Below, in pieces: positions 17,408 through 26,323 of a DNA stretch of 64,000 bases (its first letter is position 1; each line of letters begins with the position of its first letter). The DNA is from Sinomonas gamaensis. Its GTDB lineage: Bacteria > Actinomycetota > Actinomycetes > Actinomycetales > Micrococcaceae. The notes below the pieces were generated by a model. The model made no database searches. It saw nothing but the letters and a program-made list of their open reading frames with translations, and was not told where the DNA came from. The position numbers were made by a program, and so were the translations under genes. The stretch lies in the NCBI RefSeq assembly GCF_005876955.1, contig NZ_SSCL01000012.1:78105-142104 (forward strand). The letters are read 5' to 3'.

Positions 17408-17467
17408 ACTGAAAGTGACAGTTCCGAAAAATCAGGACGACATCTAGACTTTCAGTTCAGAAGATGT
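17408..17467. promoter_or_regulatory. Inverted repeats in the TetR/operon divergent spacer
   Basis: ACTGAAAGT (17408-17416) and ACTTTCAGT (17448-17456) are a perfect 9-base inverted pair 31 bases apart. ACATCT (17440-17445) and AGATGT (17462-17467) form a second pair around the second arm. The region is much richer in A/T than its surroundings, as expected for a divergent promoter. Likely TetR binding sites; binding is inferred. Confidence 0.45.
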
Positions 17468-17505
17468 ACTCTGAGTAGACCTTAGCCTTCTGTGAGGAGA
17501 GTCAC

Positions 17506-17640
17506 ATGATGAGTGAGAAAGATCCGGGACCTTCCCGCTTGGCCGGGAACGCCCTCGGCGTCCCGGGCCTCGCCGCGGCTGGGGTGATCCGCAGGCGCAA
17601 TCCCGCCGCCTACGCCGATGCAGCGGAGGTGGGCGCGTGA
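17506..17640 (+). CDS. 44-residue leader ORF of the kinase operon
   Basis: ATG-ATG start six to nine bases after GAGGAGA (17494-17500); it encodes 44 residues beginning MMSEKDPGPSRLAGNALG and ends with TGA inside the GTG start of the kinase gene. The arrangement (good ribosome site, GTGA coupling, first in a TetR-controlled operon) suggests it is translated. The centre (LGVPGLAAAGVI) is mildly hydrophobic. No family recognised. It may be a real small protein or act only to couple translation of the kinase. Confidence 0.5.
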   Translation: MMSEKDPGPSRLAGNALGVPGLAAAGVIRRRNPAAYADAAEVGA

Positions 17641-18662
17641 TCACGCTCGAGACCGAGGACCTCCTGGCCCGCCAGGCGGCGACCGCGTTCGGCTGCGCCC
17701 CCGATGCGCTCATCGCCTTCGTGAAGCGCCGGGAGAACCACGTGTTCCGCGTCGCCGACGGTGGGAGCGAGTGGGCGCTCAAGCTGCACCGCCCCGGCTA
17801 CCGCACCGACCGCGAAATCGAATCCGAAGCGCTCGTATGCGAGCTCATGGCCGCGGCGGGCGTGCGGGTCCCCTCCCCCATCCGGTCGCAGTCCGGCTCC
17901 CACATCGCCCATGTCTCCAGCGGGAGGGAGACCTATCAGGCGACCCTGCAGCAGTGGGTTCCCGATGCCCGCCCCATCGGCGACTCGGCCCAGGTGTATC
18001 TCGGAGGACGGGGACCCGACGGCAGCACCCTCCGCGAGCTAGGCCGGCTCATCGCGCTCATGCACCGCTGCGCGGAGCGCACCGGAACCCCGGAAGGCTA
18101 CGAGCGGCCCGCGTGGGACGCCGAAGGACTCGTCGGCGACCGCCCTCTCTGGGGGCGCGCGAGCGAGCTGCCCTCGCTCGACGACGCCGCCCGGCAGCTC
18201 CTGCGCACCGCGGAGGAGCGGCTCGCCGAGGACCTCGCCGCGCTCGGGCGGTCATCGAAGGCGTTCGGCCCCATCCACGGCGACCTGACGATGGAGAACA
18301 TCCTGCGGGACAAGGCCGGCCTGATCGTCATCGACTTCGACGACATGGGCGAGGGCTGGTACCTCTTCGATCTGGCAACGGCCTCCTTCTTCTTCACCAA
18401 CCACCCCGAAGCCGAAGGGATGATCCGCCACGTGGTGGCCGGATACACCGCAGAGCGCCCGCTCGGGCCCGAGGACGCGCTGGCATGGCACCCGCTCCTG
18501 CTCGCCCGGGCGCTGACCTATCTGGGCTGGTCGGTCGAGCGGCCCGACGAGCAGGCCACGGCGTTCCACCTCGGAGAGCTCCTGCCGCGGGTCGCCGCGG
18601 CCGCCCGCAACTACCTCGCTACGGGGCGGACGGGATGGCCTGACCTGCCGCTGCGCCTATAG
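17637..18662 (+). CDS. APH-fold small-molecule kinase (phosphotransferase family)
   Basis: A 341-residue aminoglycoside-phosphotransferase/choline-kinase-fold enzyme. His214-Gly-Asp216 in IHGDLTMENIL is the catalytic loop and VIDFDDM supplies the metal-binding Asp; VKRRENHVF and WALKLHRP belong to the N-lobe with its ATP-contact Lys. The family phosphorylates alcohols: choline, ethanolamine, hydroxylysine, homoserine, drugs. Directly downstream lies a class III aminotransferase-fold enzyme, the pairing known for hydroxylysine kinase with its phospho-lyase and for ethanolamine kinase with ethanolamine-phosphate phospho-lyase. I infer a catabolic amino-alcohol kinase rather than a resistance gene. 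Confidence 0.82.
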   Translation: MITLETEDLLARQAATAFGCAPDALIAFVKRRENHVFRVADGGSEWALKLHRPGYRTDREIESEALVCELMAAAGVRVPSPIRSQSGSHIAHVSSGRETYQATLQQWVPDARPIGDSAQVYLGGRGPDGSTLRELGRLIALMHRCAERTGTPEGYERPAWDAEGLVGDRPLWGRASELPSLDDAARQLLRTAEERLAEDLAALGRSSKAFGPIHGDLTMENILRDKAGLIVIDFDDMGEGWYLFDLATASFFFTNHPEAEGMIRHVVAGYTAERPLGPEDALAWHPLLLARALTYLGWSVERPDEQATAFHLGELLPRVAAAARNYLATGRTGWPDLPLRL

Positions 18663-18709
18663 CAACCACGAGCACCATCCCCGGAACCGAGACCAGAAGA
18701 AGAGGAAGC

Positions 18710-20020
18710 ATGGAAGACCTCCTGCACCGCCGATACCAGACTCTGGGCCCCTACAGCCCCCTGTTCTACTCCCAGCCGCTCGAATTCGTCAGGGCAGAAC
18801 GCGTCTGGCTCACCGCCGCCGACGGCCAGCGCTACCTCGACGGCTACAACAACGTCCCCCACGTCGGCCACGCCCACCCCCGCGTCGTCGAAGCCATCGC
18901 CAGGCAGGCCGCGACGCTGAACATCCACACCCGCTACCTCAACGACCGGGTCGTGGACTACGCCGAGAACCTGCTCGCCACCCTCGATGAGCCCCTCGAC
19001 CGGATCATCTTCACCAACAGCGGCTCCGAGTCCAACGACCTCGCGCTGCGCATCGCGAACCAGCACTCCGGAAGCCGGGGGCTCTTGATCTCCGACTTCA
19101 GCTACCACGGCCACACCCAGGCCCTGGCAGCAGCGACCACCGGCCTCACCGCCCACGAGGGCCTGGGCGCGCACGTGCGCCCCATCCGCATCCCGGACCT
19201 GGATGGCGCCGACGCCGCCCGTGAGGAAGGGGAGGTGCTCGCTGCGGGCCTGGCCGAAGTCGACCGGGCGATCGCCTCGCTGCAGGACGCCGGCCACGGC
19301 GTCGCCGCGGTCCTGTTCGACTCGCTCTTCTCCACCGAAGGGCTCAACAGGGTCCCGGACGGGTACGTCAGCGGGCTCGCCGAACGCGTCCGCAGGGCCG
19401 GTGGCCTGGTCATCGCCGACGAGGTCCAGTCCGGTTTCGGACGCACCGGCACCGCCTTCTGGGGGCACCAGAACCACGGCATCGTCCCCGACCTGGTGAC
19501 CATGGGAAAGCCGATGGGCAACGGGCACCCGATCGGCGGCGTCGCACTCCCATCCGCTCTGCTGGACGAGTTCGGGCCCCGGAACATGTACTTCAACACC
19601 TTCGGAGGGAACCCCGTCTCCGCCGCCGCAGGCCAGGCCGTCCTGGACGTCCTGGCCGAGGAGGGCCTCATCGACCGGGCCCGCTCGATGGCAGGAACCA
19701 TCCGCAGCGCGCTCACCGAACTGCGCCGCAGCCACCCCTGGATCGGCCCGGCCAAGGGCAAGGGGCTCTTCTTCGGGTTCGAGGTCATGGACAGGCCCGC
19801 GGACGAAGCCGACGCCCAGCCCGATCCTGGAAGGACCAGGGAGATCGTCGAGTCGGTGCGCGCCCGGAACGTCCTCATCAGCAGGATCGGCCGCAACGAC
19901 AACGTCCTCAAGATGCGCCCGCCCATGGCGATAGAGCCCGGCGAGGCCGCGCTGCTGCTCGAGACACTCTCGGATGCCCTTGCCGCGGACGAGTCGCTCG
20001 CGACGAGCCGACGGGGCTGA
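18710..20020 (+). CDS. Class III aminotransferase-fold PLP enzyme, candidate phospho-lyase
   Basis: A 436-residue fold-type I PLP enzyme of aminotransferase class III. Lys267 in VTMGKPMGNGHPIGG is the PLP-binding lysine, preceded by IADEVQSGFGRTG; TNSGSESNDLAL binds PLP phosphate. The N-terminus (RYQTLGPYSPLFYSQPLEFVRAE) and the coupling to an upstream APH-fold kinase resemble the ETNPPL/AGXT2L group, which eliminate phosphate from O-phosphoethanolamine or 5-phosphohydroxylysine instead of transaminating. An ordinary omega-aminotransferase remains possible. The following SDR starts one base after the stop. Confidence 0.8.
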   Translation: MEDLLHRRYQTLGPYSPLFYSQPLEFVRAERVWLTAADGQRYLDGYNNVPHVGHAHPRVVEAIARQAATLNIHTRYLNDRVVDYAENLLATLDEPLDRIIFTNSGSESNDLALRIANQHSGSRGLLISDFSYHGHTQALAAATTGLTAHEGLGAHVRPIRIPDLDGADAAREEGEVLAAGLAEVDRAIASLQDAGHGVAAVLFDSLFSTEGLNRVPDGYVSGLAERVRRAGGLVIADEVQSGFGRTGTAFWGHQNHGIVPDLVTMGKPMGNGHPIGGVALPSALLDEFGPRNMYFNTFGGNPVSAAAGQAVLDVLAEEGLIDRARSMAGTIRSALTELRRSHPWIGPAKGKGLFFGFEVMDRPADEADAQPDPGRTREIVESVRARNVLISRIGRNDNVLKMRPPMAIEPGEAALLLETLSDALAADESLATSRRG

Positions 20021-20021
20021 G

Positions 20022-20786
20022 ATGGCGGCATCAATGGACGGCCGGCGGGTGATAGTCACCGGAGGGGCCTCCGGCATCGGGCTCGCAGTCGCGGCGCAGT
20101 TCCTCGCCTCGGGCGCCCACGTCGGCATCGTGAGCAGGACCCAGCGAAGCATCGAGTCAGCCTTGGCCGGGCCCCTCCAGGCCGATTCGCAGCCTGTGCA
20201 CGCCCGGGCCGCGGACGTCAGCGACGAAGAGGACCTCGCCTCGGCGATCTCGGGCCTCGCCTGTGCATTGGGCGGCCTGGACACGCTGGTGACCAGCGCC
20301 GGGATCGAGGGCGAGATGGGAGCCTCGCTCACCGATGTCACATCCGAAGGGTTCCGAGAGGTGCTCGACGTCAACGTCCTGGGCGTCTTCCATGCCGTCA
20401 AGTGCGCCGTGCCGCTGCTGGCCCAGTCCCCGAGCGCGTCCGTGACCATGGTCGGCTCGGACTCGGGGTTCGTCGCCGTGCCCGGGATGCTCGCCTACAA
20501 CGCCTCCAAGGGCGCCCTCGTGCAGCTGACCCGAGCGCTCTCATACGAACTCTTCGACGAGCACTGCATCCGGGTCAACAGCGTCTGCCCGTCCATCGTC
20601 GACACCCCCATGGCCCGGCGCGGACTGGGAGTCGAGAGCTTCCAGGACGCCGCCTATCCGGTGAACTCCCCTGACGACGTGGCCCGGACCGTGCTCTTCC
20701 TCTCCGCCCCTGAGTCCAGGTCCCTCAACGGACTGAACCTGCTCATGGACTTCGGCTACACCGCCCGCTCATCGTTCCCGGCCTGA
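20022..20786 (+). CDS. Short-chain dehydrogenase/reductase of the kinase operon
   Basis: A 254-residue classical SDR: TGGASGIG near residue 13, SAGIEGE near 92, Ser in GSDSGF and YNASKGA for Tyr/Lys, and a C-terminal NGLNLLMDFGYT in place of the usual VDGG. ATG 20022 is one base after the aminotransferase stop; the longer frame is a read-through of the previous gene. Operon position suggests it oxidises or reduces the carbonyl product made by the PLP enzyme or prepares its substrate. Substrate unknown. Confidence 0.82.
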   Translation: MAASMDGRRVIVTGGASGIGLAVAAQFLASGAHVGIVSRTQRSIESALAGPLQADSQPVHARAADVSDEEDLASAISGLACALGGLDTLVTSAGIEGEMGASLTDVTSEGFREVLDVNVLGVFHAVKCAVPLLAQSPSASVTMVGSDSGFVAVPGMLAYNASKGALVQLTRALSYELFDEHCIRVNSVCPSIVDTPMARRGLGVESFQDAAYPVNSPDDVARTVLFLSAPESRSLNGLNLLMDFGYTARSSFPA

Positions 20787-20953
20787 CGTCGGTGCCGCTG
20801 CAGCCTTCGACTCCGGCTGCTGAGTGCAGGAAGGCCGCCGTGCTCGAACTCTGCGCTGAAGGACAACATTCCTTCGCCTCAGGTCAAGGCGTGGCGAGGG
20901 CGAACTTCTATCTTCGAAGAAAGGTGTGATCTGCCATGCTGCAGGAGGTAAAG

Positions 20954-22630
20954 ATGCTCCGTTCCGAAGCCGGGCTGTTGCTGGTCAACGGCACCATCGA
21001 GACCCTCGACTACGGGATTCCCCGCACGGACGCGGTGGCCATCGTCGACGGGAGGGTCGCCGCCCTCGGCCAAGAGGCACTCCGACTCCGCGGCGCCGGC
21101 ACCGAGGTCGTCGACCTCGAGGGCGCCTACGTCATGCCGGGCCTGTTCGATGTGCACAACCACTTCTTTCTGGCCGGGCACATGGACCTGTTCGAGCTCG
21201 ACGCCCCGCCGACCCTCGACCTGACGGGCCTCCTCGAGACGATCGCCGACTACGCCGCCGGACTGCCCGCCGACGGCTGGGTCATCGGCGGCAGCTGGGG
21301 CTCGGGACTCCTGGGCGAGATCAACACGCCCGAGGCACTTTCCCGCCTCGACGCCGCCACCGGAGGGCGACCAGCCCTCCTGAAGGACGACTCCAAGCAC
21401 AACCGCTGGGCGAACTCCCGGGCCCTCGAACTCGCCGGCATCCGCGCCGGCACGGTTGACCCGGACGGGGGCCAGATCCTGCGCGATGCCGCGGGCACAC
21501 CCACCGGCGTCCTCATCGAAGCCGGCGGCGTCCTCATCGAGCGGACCCTGGCGGAACTCCGTCCCATGACCCCGGAAGCCCAGTCACGCGCCGCGGCCCG
21601 GGGCATCGAGATCCTCCACTCCTACGGCATCACCGGCTTCCAGGACGCCGCCGCCTCGCTCCAGACCATGCGCGCCCTGAAGGAACTCGACGACGACGGA
21701 AGACTGGACGCTTGGGTGGTCACCTCGATGCAGGCGAACGACTTCATCTTCGGCACCACCCCGCTCGGCGAGGGCATCATCGATCACCGTGAGGAGACCC
21801 GCTCCGAGCACCACCGGCCGGACTTCATCAAGATCTTCCTCGACGGGGTCCCGCCAGCCGGAACCGGCGCTTTCCTCGAGCCCTACCTTGAAAGCGCCGG
21901 ATTCCCCAAGTGCCATTGCGGTTCGACCACCATGCGGCCGGATGAGCTGGAGGCCTGGCTCTTCAGCACCGCCAAGCGCGGCATCTCGGCCAAGATCCAC
22001 TGCACTGGGGACGCCTCGGTCCGACTCGTGCTCGACACTGTGGCGAAGCTCCGGGCAGCTGGCTTCACCTCGCCCAGATACCACATCGCCCACGGCCAGT
22101 TCGTCCACGCCGACGACATCCCCCGCTTCGCCGAACTCGACGTCATTGCAGACATCTCCCCCTCTCTCTGGTTCCCTGGCGTCATCTCCGAGGCCATCGC
22201 CACCGTGCTCCCCGCAGAGCGTGCATCGAAGATGCAGCCCAACCGGGCGCTGCTCGACGCCGGTGCCCGGCTGGCAGGTGGATCCGACTGGCCCGTCAGC
22301 GTCTCGCCCAACGCATGGGAGGCCATCTACGGTCTCGTCACCCGCCAGGATCCGAGCGGGCAGTTCCCGGGCACCTTGTGGCCCGAGCAGGCCATCACGC
22401 TCCGAGAGGCCATCCGCGCCTACACCACCGACTCGGCCGAGGCCATGGGCCTTGCCAACGTCACCGGCTCCCTCACCCCCGGCAAATCCGCCGACTTCAT
22501 CGTGCTCTCCGCCGACCCCTACGAGATCCCCATCGACGGCGTGCGCAGCCTCCGAGCCCGCCAGACCTGGTTCGCCGGGCGCAAGGTGTACGACGAGGCC
22601 CAGCTGTCCTCCGCCGTCGTCACCCACTAG
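20954..22630 (+). CDS. YtcJ-type metal-dependent amidohydrolase (Amidohydrolase_3)
   Basis: A 558-residue amidohydrolase. Metal-site elements: HNHF in PGLFDVHNHFF (about 67-70), KDDSKHNRW (about 142, Lys), KIHCTGDASVR (about 347, His), YHIAHGQF (about 376, His) and GGSDWPVS (Asp, about 440). This is the layout of YtcJ/NfdA proteins, which hydrolyse N-formyl and other amide bonds on small molecules or act on esters. AGGAGG at 20943-20948 sets ATG 20954 as the start; an earlier ATG at 20936 has no such site. An MFS transporter follows after 34 bases. Substrate unknown. Confidence 0.85.
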   Translation: MLRSEAGLLLVNGTIETLDYGIPRTDAVAIVDGRVAALGQEALRLRGAGTEVVDLEGAYVMPGLFDVHNHFFLAGHMDLFELDAPPTLDLTGLLETIADYAAGLPADGWVIGGSWGSGLLGEINTPEALSRLDAATGGRPALLKDDSKHNRWANSRALELAGIRAGTVDPDGGQILRDAAGTPTGVLIEAGGVLIERTLAELRPMTPEAQSRAAARGIEILHSYGITGFQDAAASLQTMRALKELDDDGRLDAWVVTSMQANDFIFGTTPLGEGIIDHREETRSEHHRPDFIKIFLDGVPPAGTGAFLEPYLESAGFPKCHCGSTTMRPDELEAWLFSTAKRGISAKIHCTGDASVRLVLDTVAKLRAAGFTSPRYHIAHGQFVHADDIPRFAELDVIADISPSLWFPGVISEAIATVLPAERASKMQPNRALLDAGARLAGGSDWPVSVSPNAWEAIYGLVTRQDPSGQFPGTLWPEQAITLREAIRAYTTDSAEAMGLANVTGSLTPGKSADFIVLSADPYEIPIDGVRSLRARQTWFAGRKVYDEAQLSSAVVTH

Positions 22631-22664
22631 AAGGACCCTCACCCCACTGTTCGAAAGGACCCCC

Positions 22665-23897
22665 ATGTCCACTCGCTCTGCTTCCGTGCGCCCGAAAACG
22701 GGCTCGGACCGCGCGATCTACACTTTCATCGCTGTCTTCAGCGCCGTGCTCTACACGGTCCTGCTCATCGCCCCCGTGATCGGCGGCAAGCTCGTCCAGC
22801 AGTTCGGGCTCACCCCGACAGAGCTCGGCACCCTGTTCTCACTCGAGCTCGGCTCGTTCAGCCTCGCGACGGTACCCGCCTACCTCTGGCTCCGGCGCGT
22901 CAACCTCGTGAAAGCGACCTACGTCTTCACCGCAATCGTCATCGCCGGGAACCTCGTGTCCGGCTTCATGACCAGCTTCGCACTCCTCGTCGCCCTGCGG
23001 GTCGTGACCGCCCTCGCCGCAGGCTCGATCACCGTGATCCTCCTGACGCTCAGCGGAAAGACCTCGAACCCCAGCCGGGCATTCGGCATCTTCGTTGTCT
23101 TCCAGCTGATCATGGGCGCGATCATCCTCTCCGTCTTCCCCCTGCTCTTCGCCGAAGCGTCCGTGGGCGCCATCTACTGGACCCTCGCAGGCCTCGCGGT
23201 TTGCTGCCTCCCGTTCGTCCGTCTGATCGACGGGGAAGCGCTCCGCCGCAACGCCCCCGCCGCCACGGGCGGCGTTCCCGCACCGGCTGCCAGCATCCAC
23301 CGCGGCAAGTTCGCCATCGGATTGGCCGCTGTGCTCCTGTTCTACATCGGCCTCAGCGGCGTCTGGTCCTTCATGGCACAGATCGCCGGCTCCGCCGGGA
23401 TCGGGCTCTCAGCGGCCAGCATCGTCCTCGCACTCGCCACGATTCCGGGCATCATCTCCTCCCTTGTGGCCACGGTCCTCGGAGACACCCGCCACCGCAC
23501 GATCTTCCTCCTCGGAGGCTACCTCGGCCTCGGCATCAGCGTTGCCCTCCTGTTCGGGGCGCCGGGACTCGTACAGTTCGCCATTGCAGCCATGGTCTTC
23601 AAGTTCGCCTGGACTTTCATCCTGCCGTACCTTCTCTCCTCGCTCTCCGGACTCGGCGGCGGAGGGCACGTGATGAACACGACCAACCTCATGATCGGCT
23701 CCGGGTTCGCGATCGGGCCCCTCCTCAGCGGCGTGCTCATCCAGTCCTCGGGCGGGTTTACCACGATGCTCGCCACCGCCATCGCCGCGGTCGTCCTCTC
23801 CCTCATCGGAGCCATGGCAATCCAGTCCAAGAACGCCAAAGCGTCCGCTCAGACGCCCTCGGATGAGCCTTCGAGCGCGGGCGTGGCGGGCGTCTAA
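22665..23897 (+). CDS. MFS transporter paired with the amidohydrolase
   Basis: A 410-residue major facilitator with about 12 membrane segments: an N-terminal half to about residue 190, a loop rich in Ala/Pro (about 195-215), then the second half. Actinobacterial MFS proteins of this size carry small organic molecules in or out. The start ATG 22665 follows AAAGGA; the much longer upstream frame is antisense-like read-through of the amidohydrolase. Being cotranscribed with the amidohydrolase, it probably imports that enzyme's substrate. No substrate motif is readable. Confidence 0.82.
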   Translation: MSTRSASVRPKTGSDRAIYTFIAVFSAVLYTVLLIAPVIGGKLVQQFGLTPTELGTLFSLELGSFSLATVPAYLWLRRVNLVKATYVFTAIVIAGNLVSGFMTSFALLVALRVVTALAAGSITVILLTLSGKTSNPSRAFGIFVVFQLIMGAIILSVFPLLFAEASVGAIYWTLAGLAVCCLPFVRLIDGEALRRNAPAATGGVPAPAASIHRGKFAIGLAAVLLFYIGLSGVWSFMAQIAGSAGIGLSAASIVLALATIPGIISSLVATVLGDTRHRTIFLLGGYLGLGISVALLFGAPGLVQFAIAAMVFKFAWTFILPYLLSSLSGLGGGGHVMNTTNLMIGSGFAIGPLLSGVLIQSSGGFTTMLATAIAAVVLSLIGAMAIQSKNAKASAQTPSDEPSSAGVAGV

Positions 23898-23913
23898 GAA
23901 GGTGTCTGTCCAC

Positions 23914-23939
23914 CCAGCCTGCCCATTCCTGGAGGCTGG
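23914..23939 (+). terminator. Weak hairpin after the MFS gene
   Basis: CCAGCCT (23914-23920) and AGGCTGG (23933-23939) form a 7-bp stem with a 12-base loop right after the MFS stop. There is no T-run, so this is a modest candidate for the end of the amidohydrolase/MFS unit. Confidence 0.35.
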
Positions 23940-23971
23940 AACATTCCGGGTGCGGCGCGGAGCATGAGTGC

Positions 23972-24802
23972 ATGGCACGCGACCTGGACGTCCCGCCGCA
24001 CTCGTACGGTCCGTTGATCGAGACGACTGCTCGAATCGTCACGTGGAACGTGTGGGGGCTGTACGGTCCGTGGCAGGAGCGTGAGCTGGCCATCTCCGCT
24101 ACTTTGGCAAATGCCCGCCCTGACGTCATCGTCCTGACGGAATCCTGGGCTAGCGAAGCGGACAGCCAATGCGAGCGGCTGTCCGCGCCCCTCGATATGC
24201 CGTACCACGCCTTCAGCGGCATTCGGGCGGAGGAGGATGAGACCGCGCTCTCCGGGGTAGCCATCATGTCGCGGTGGCCTCTGAAGACGACATCCAGCCT
24301 TACCTTCGGGGCTCTTCGCGTTCTGTGCGCCGACGTCGAGGGCCCGCGCGGGCCGATTCAGGTCTACGGCGCGGTCATGGACGCGTGGTGGTTCGATGAG
24401 AGCGCGGCACGCCAGAACGCCGTACGCGCCTTGCTCACCCACCTCCGCGAGGTCCAGGACAGCCTGATCCCGCTTGTCGTGTGCGGGGACTTCAACGCCG
24501 ACCCCGAGAGCGATGAGATCCGAATGATCACGGGCCGCACCACAGCTCCCGCTCCCGGACTCTCGTTCTACGATGCCTGGGACGTCGTCGGCTGCGGGCG
24601 CAGGGGCTGTACGTGGTCCAACGCGAACCCTTGGGCCACTCCATTGTTATGGCCGGATCGTCGGATCGACTACGTCTTCACGGCCGCTCCTCGGCGCGGC
24701 GGAGCCGGGCATCCCCGCAACGCGTCCCTCCTGGGGACCGCTCCGTTTCAGGGCGTTTACCCGTCGGACCATTACGCCGTGCAGGCTGACGTCCGCTACT
24801 GA
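23972..24802 (+). CDS. Endonuclease/exonuclease/phosphatase (EEP) family protein
   Basis: A 276-residue EEP-fold protein: VTWNVWGLY (residues 24-32, Asn for metal), LTESW (Glu, about 56), CGDFNADPESDE (about 173-184) and PSDHYAVQAD near the end with the catalytic Asp-His. These are the expected metal and catalytic positions of the family, which hydrolyses phosphodiesters or phosphomonoesters of DNA, RNA, lipids or inositol phosphates. No signal peptide is seen, so it is likely cytoplasmic. It stands alone with no helpful neighbours; substrate unknown. Confidence 0.85.
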   Translation: MARDLDVPPHSYGPLIETTARIVTWNVWGLYGPWQERELAISATLANARPDVIVLTESWASEADSQCERLSAPLDMPYHAFSGIRAEEDETALSGVAIMSRWPLKTTSSLTFGALRVLCADVEGPRGPIQVYGAVMDAWWFDESAARQNAVRALLTHLREVQDSLIPLVVCGDFNADPESDEIRMITGRTTAPAPGLSFYDAWDVVGCGRRGCTWSNANPWATPLLWPDRRIDYVFTAAPRRGGAGHPRNASLLGTAPFQGVYPSDHYAVQADVRY

Positions 24803-24961
24803 AGGCGCGTGACGCAGCTCCCCGCCTCTCGGGTCCCTGGCGCCCCGTCAGAGACCGCGCCGCGAGGCCTCCCGGACGCTGCAGGAGAAGCTTTCTCTGC
24901 TTGCAGCTCCTTCGGGCGGGTAACCACCGGGTGGGGAGGGGGTTGGCGGAGGAGGCCATTG

Positions 24962-26323
24962 GTGGCGGAAGTAGCGGGCAGTAGCGGCAGCAGTCTGCAG
25001 CAGCAGCCAGTCAGCCAGGAGACTGTACGTAAGGGGCGGATCTGGCGTTACCTGAGGCTGCTCGGGCCTGGCCTCGTGACCGGAGCGGCCGACGACGACC
25101 CGTCCGGAGTGGCGACCTACGCCCAAGCTGGGGCGACCTTCGCCAACGGGATGCTCTGGACCGCACCGGTGACGCTGCCGATGATGGCCGGGGTCCAGGA
25201 AATCTGCGACAGGACCGCCCTGGCCACAGGCGAGAGCCTCGGGACCCTGATCCGACGGAAGTTCACCCGCAAGCCCCGGATCGTCATCGGCATCCTCGTT
25301 GTGGCGCTGCTGATCGCCAACACCCTCAACATCGCCGCAGACCTGATGGCCATCGGGCAGGGCATGGAGCTCCTCGGCGCCGGACCGGACCACCTCTGGG
25401 CCGCAGTCGCCGGAGTCGCCATCGCAGTGACGCTGATGACAGGGTCATTCGCCGTCATCGCGAAGGTCTTCAAATGGCTGTGCCTGGCACTGCTGGCCTA
25501 CGTCGGAGTTCTCTTCGTCGCCAACGTCGATTGGGCCGACGTCCTGGCAGGGCTCTCGGGCATCCAATTCCGGTGGAGCTGGGAATACCTAGGCCTGCTC
25601 GTCGCGGTGCTGGGGACGACCATCTCCCCCTACCTGTTCTTCTGGCAGACCGCCCACCGCGTGGAGGAGATGCGCTCCGAGGACCTCGGCGGCCACAGGC
25701 CCGTCGCCCTGCCGGACCGGGACGACCGCTTGGCTCGACAGAAGCTTCACGGCGCGCGTGCTGATGTCTTCGCCGGGATGGGCTTCTCGGTCCTCGTCAT
25801 GTTCGCGATCATGGCCGCCACCGCCGCGACCCTGGGGAAGAACGGGACCCAGATCGGCAGCGCCGCCGACGCGGCGCGAGCCCTCGAGCCCATCGCCGGG
25901 CCAGCCGCGAAGGCGCTCTTCTCCATTGGGTTCATCGGCACCGGCTTCCTCGCCGTCCCTGTCCTCGCCGGTTCCGCCTCGGTGGGGCTCGCAGGCCTGC
26001 TCGGCACCAGATGGGGCTTCGACCACAAACCCCGCAACGCCCGAGTCTTCTACAGCCTGCTCGGCGTCGGGATCATCGGCGGGATCGTCCTCGCCGTCAC
26101 CCTGAGCGATCCGATCGGGCTGCTGGTCTTCGTCGCCGTCGTCAATGGCATCGCTGCGGCCCCATTCCTGATCGTCATCATGCTCGTCTCGGGAGACCGG
26201 AAGATCATGGGCAACTACGTCAACGGCGGGGTCGCCGCCAGCATCGGGTGGGCAACGGCTGCGATCATGGCCGTCGCGGGCGCGGTCGGCGTGTGGACCA
26301 CGATTACAGGACAGGGATCCTGA
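24962..26323 (+). CDS. mntH: Nramp family divalent metal transporter
   Basis: About 453 residues with 11 or so membrane segments. The first membrane helix has GPGLVTGAADDDPSGVATYAQ, corresponding to the Nramp TM1 motif DPGN region, and TM6 reads LGTTISPYLFFWQ. Note that the usual DPGN Asn is replaced in DDDPSG, a pattern found in Nramp-related proteins that may not carry Mn; a role in Mn(II) import is therefore uncertain. GTG 24962 is chosen for its GGAGGAGG at 24948-24955. The longer frame from 24809 has a low-complexity N-terminus and is less likely. The gene stands alone. Confidence 0.72.
   Translation: MAEVAGSSGSSLQQQPVSQETVRKGRIWRYLRLLGPGLVTGAADDDPSGVATYAQAGATFANGMLWTAPVTLPMMAGVQEICDRTALATGESLGTLIRRKFTRKPRIVIGILVVALLIANTLNIAADLMAIGQGMELLGAGPDHLWAAVAGVAIAVTLMTGSFAVIAKVFKWLCLALLAYVGVLFVANVDWADVLAGLSGIQFRWSWEYLGLLVAVLGTTISPYLFFWQTAHRVEEMRSEDLGGHRPVALPDRDDRLARQKLHGARADVFAGMGFSVLVMFAIMAATAATLGKNGTQIGSAADAARALEPIAGPAAKALFSIGFIGTGFLAVPVLAGSASVGLAGLLGTRWGFDHKPRNARVFYSLLGVGIIGGIVLAVTLSDPIGLLVFVAVVNGIAAAPFLIVIMLVSGDRKIMGNYVNGGVAASIGWATAAIMAVAGAVGVWTTITGQGS

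Noticed and set aside
21789..22664. Extension of the MFS gene upstream to 702 codons
   Set aside because: The extra part overlaps the amidohydrolase in another frame and is Ser/Pro/Arg-rich; ATG 22665 gives a normal MFS length.
24809..24961. Possible Mn or Mg riboswitch before the Nramp gene
   Set aside because: Short hairpins are present, but no conserved core of the yybP-ykoY or M-box classes could be recognised.
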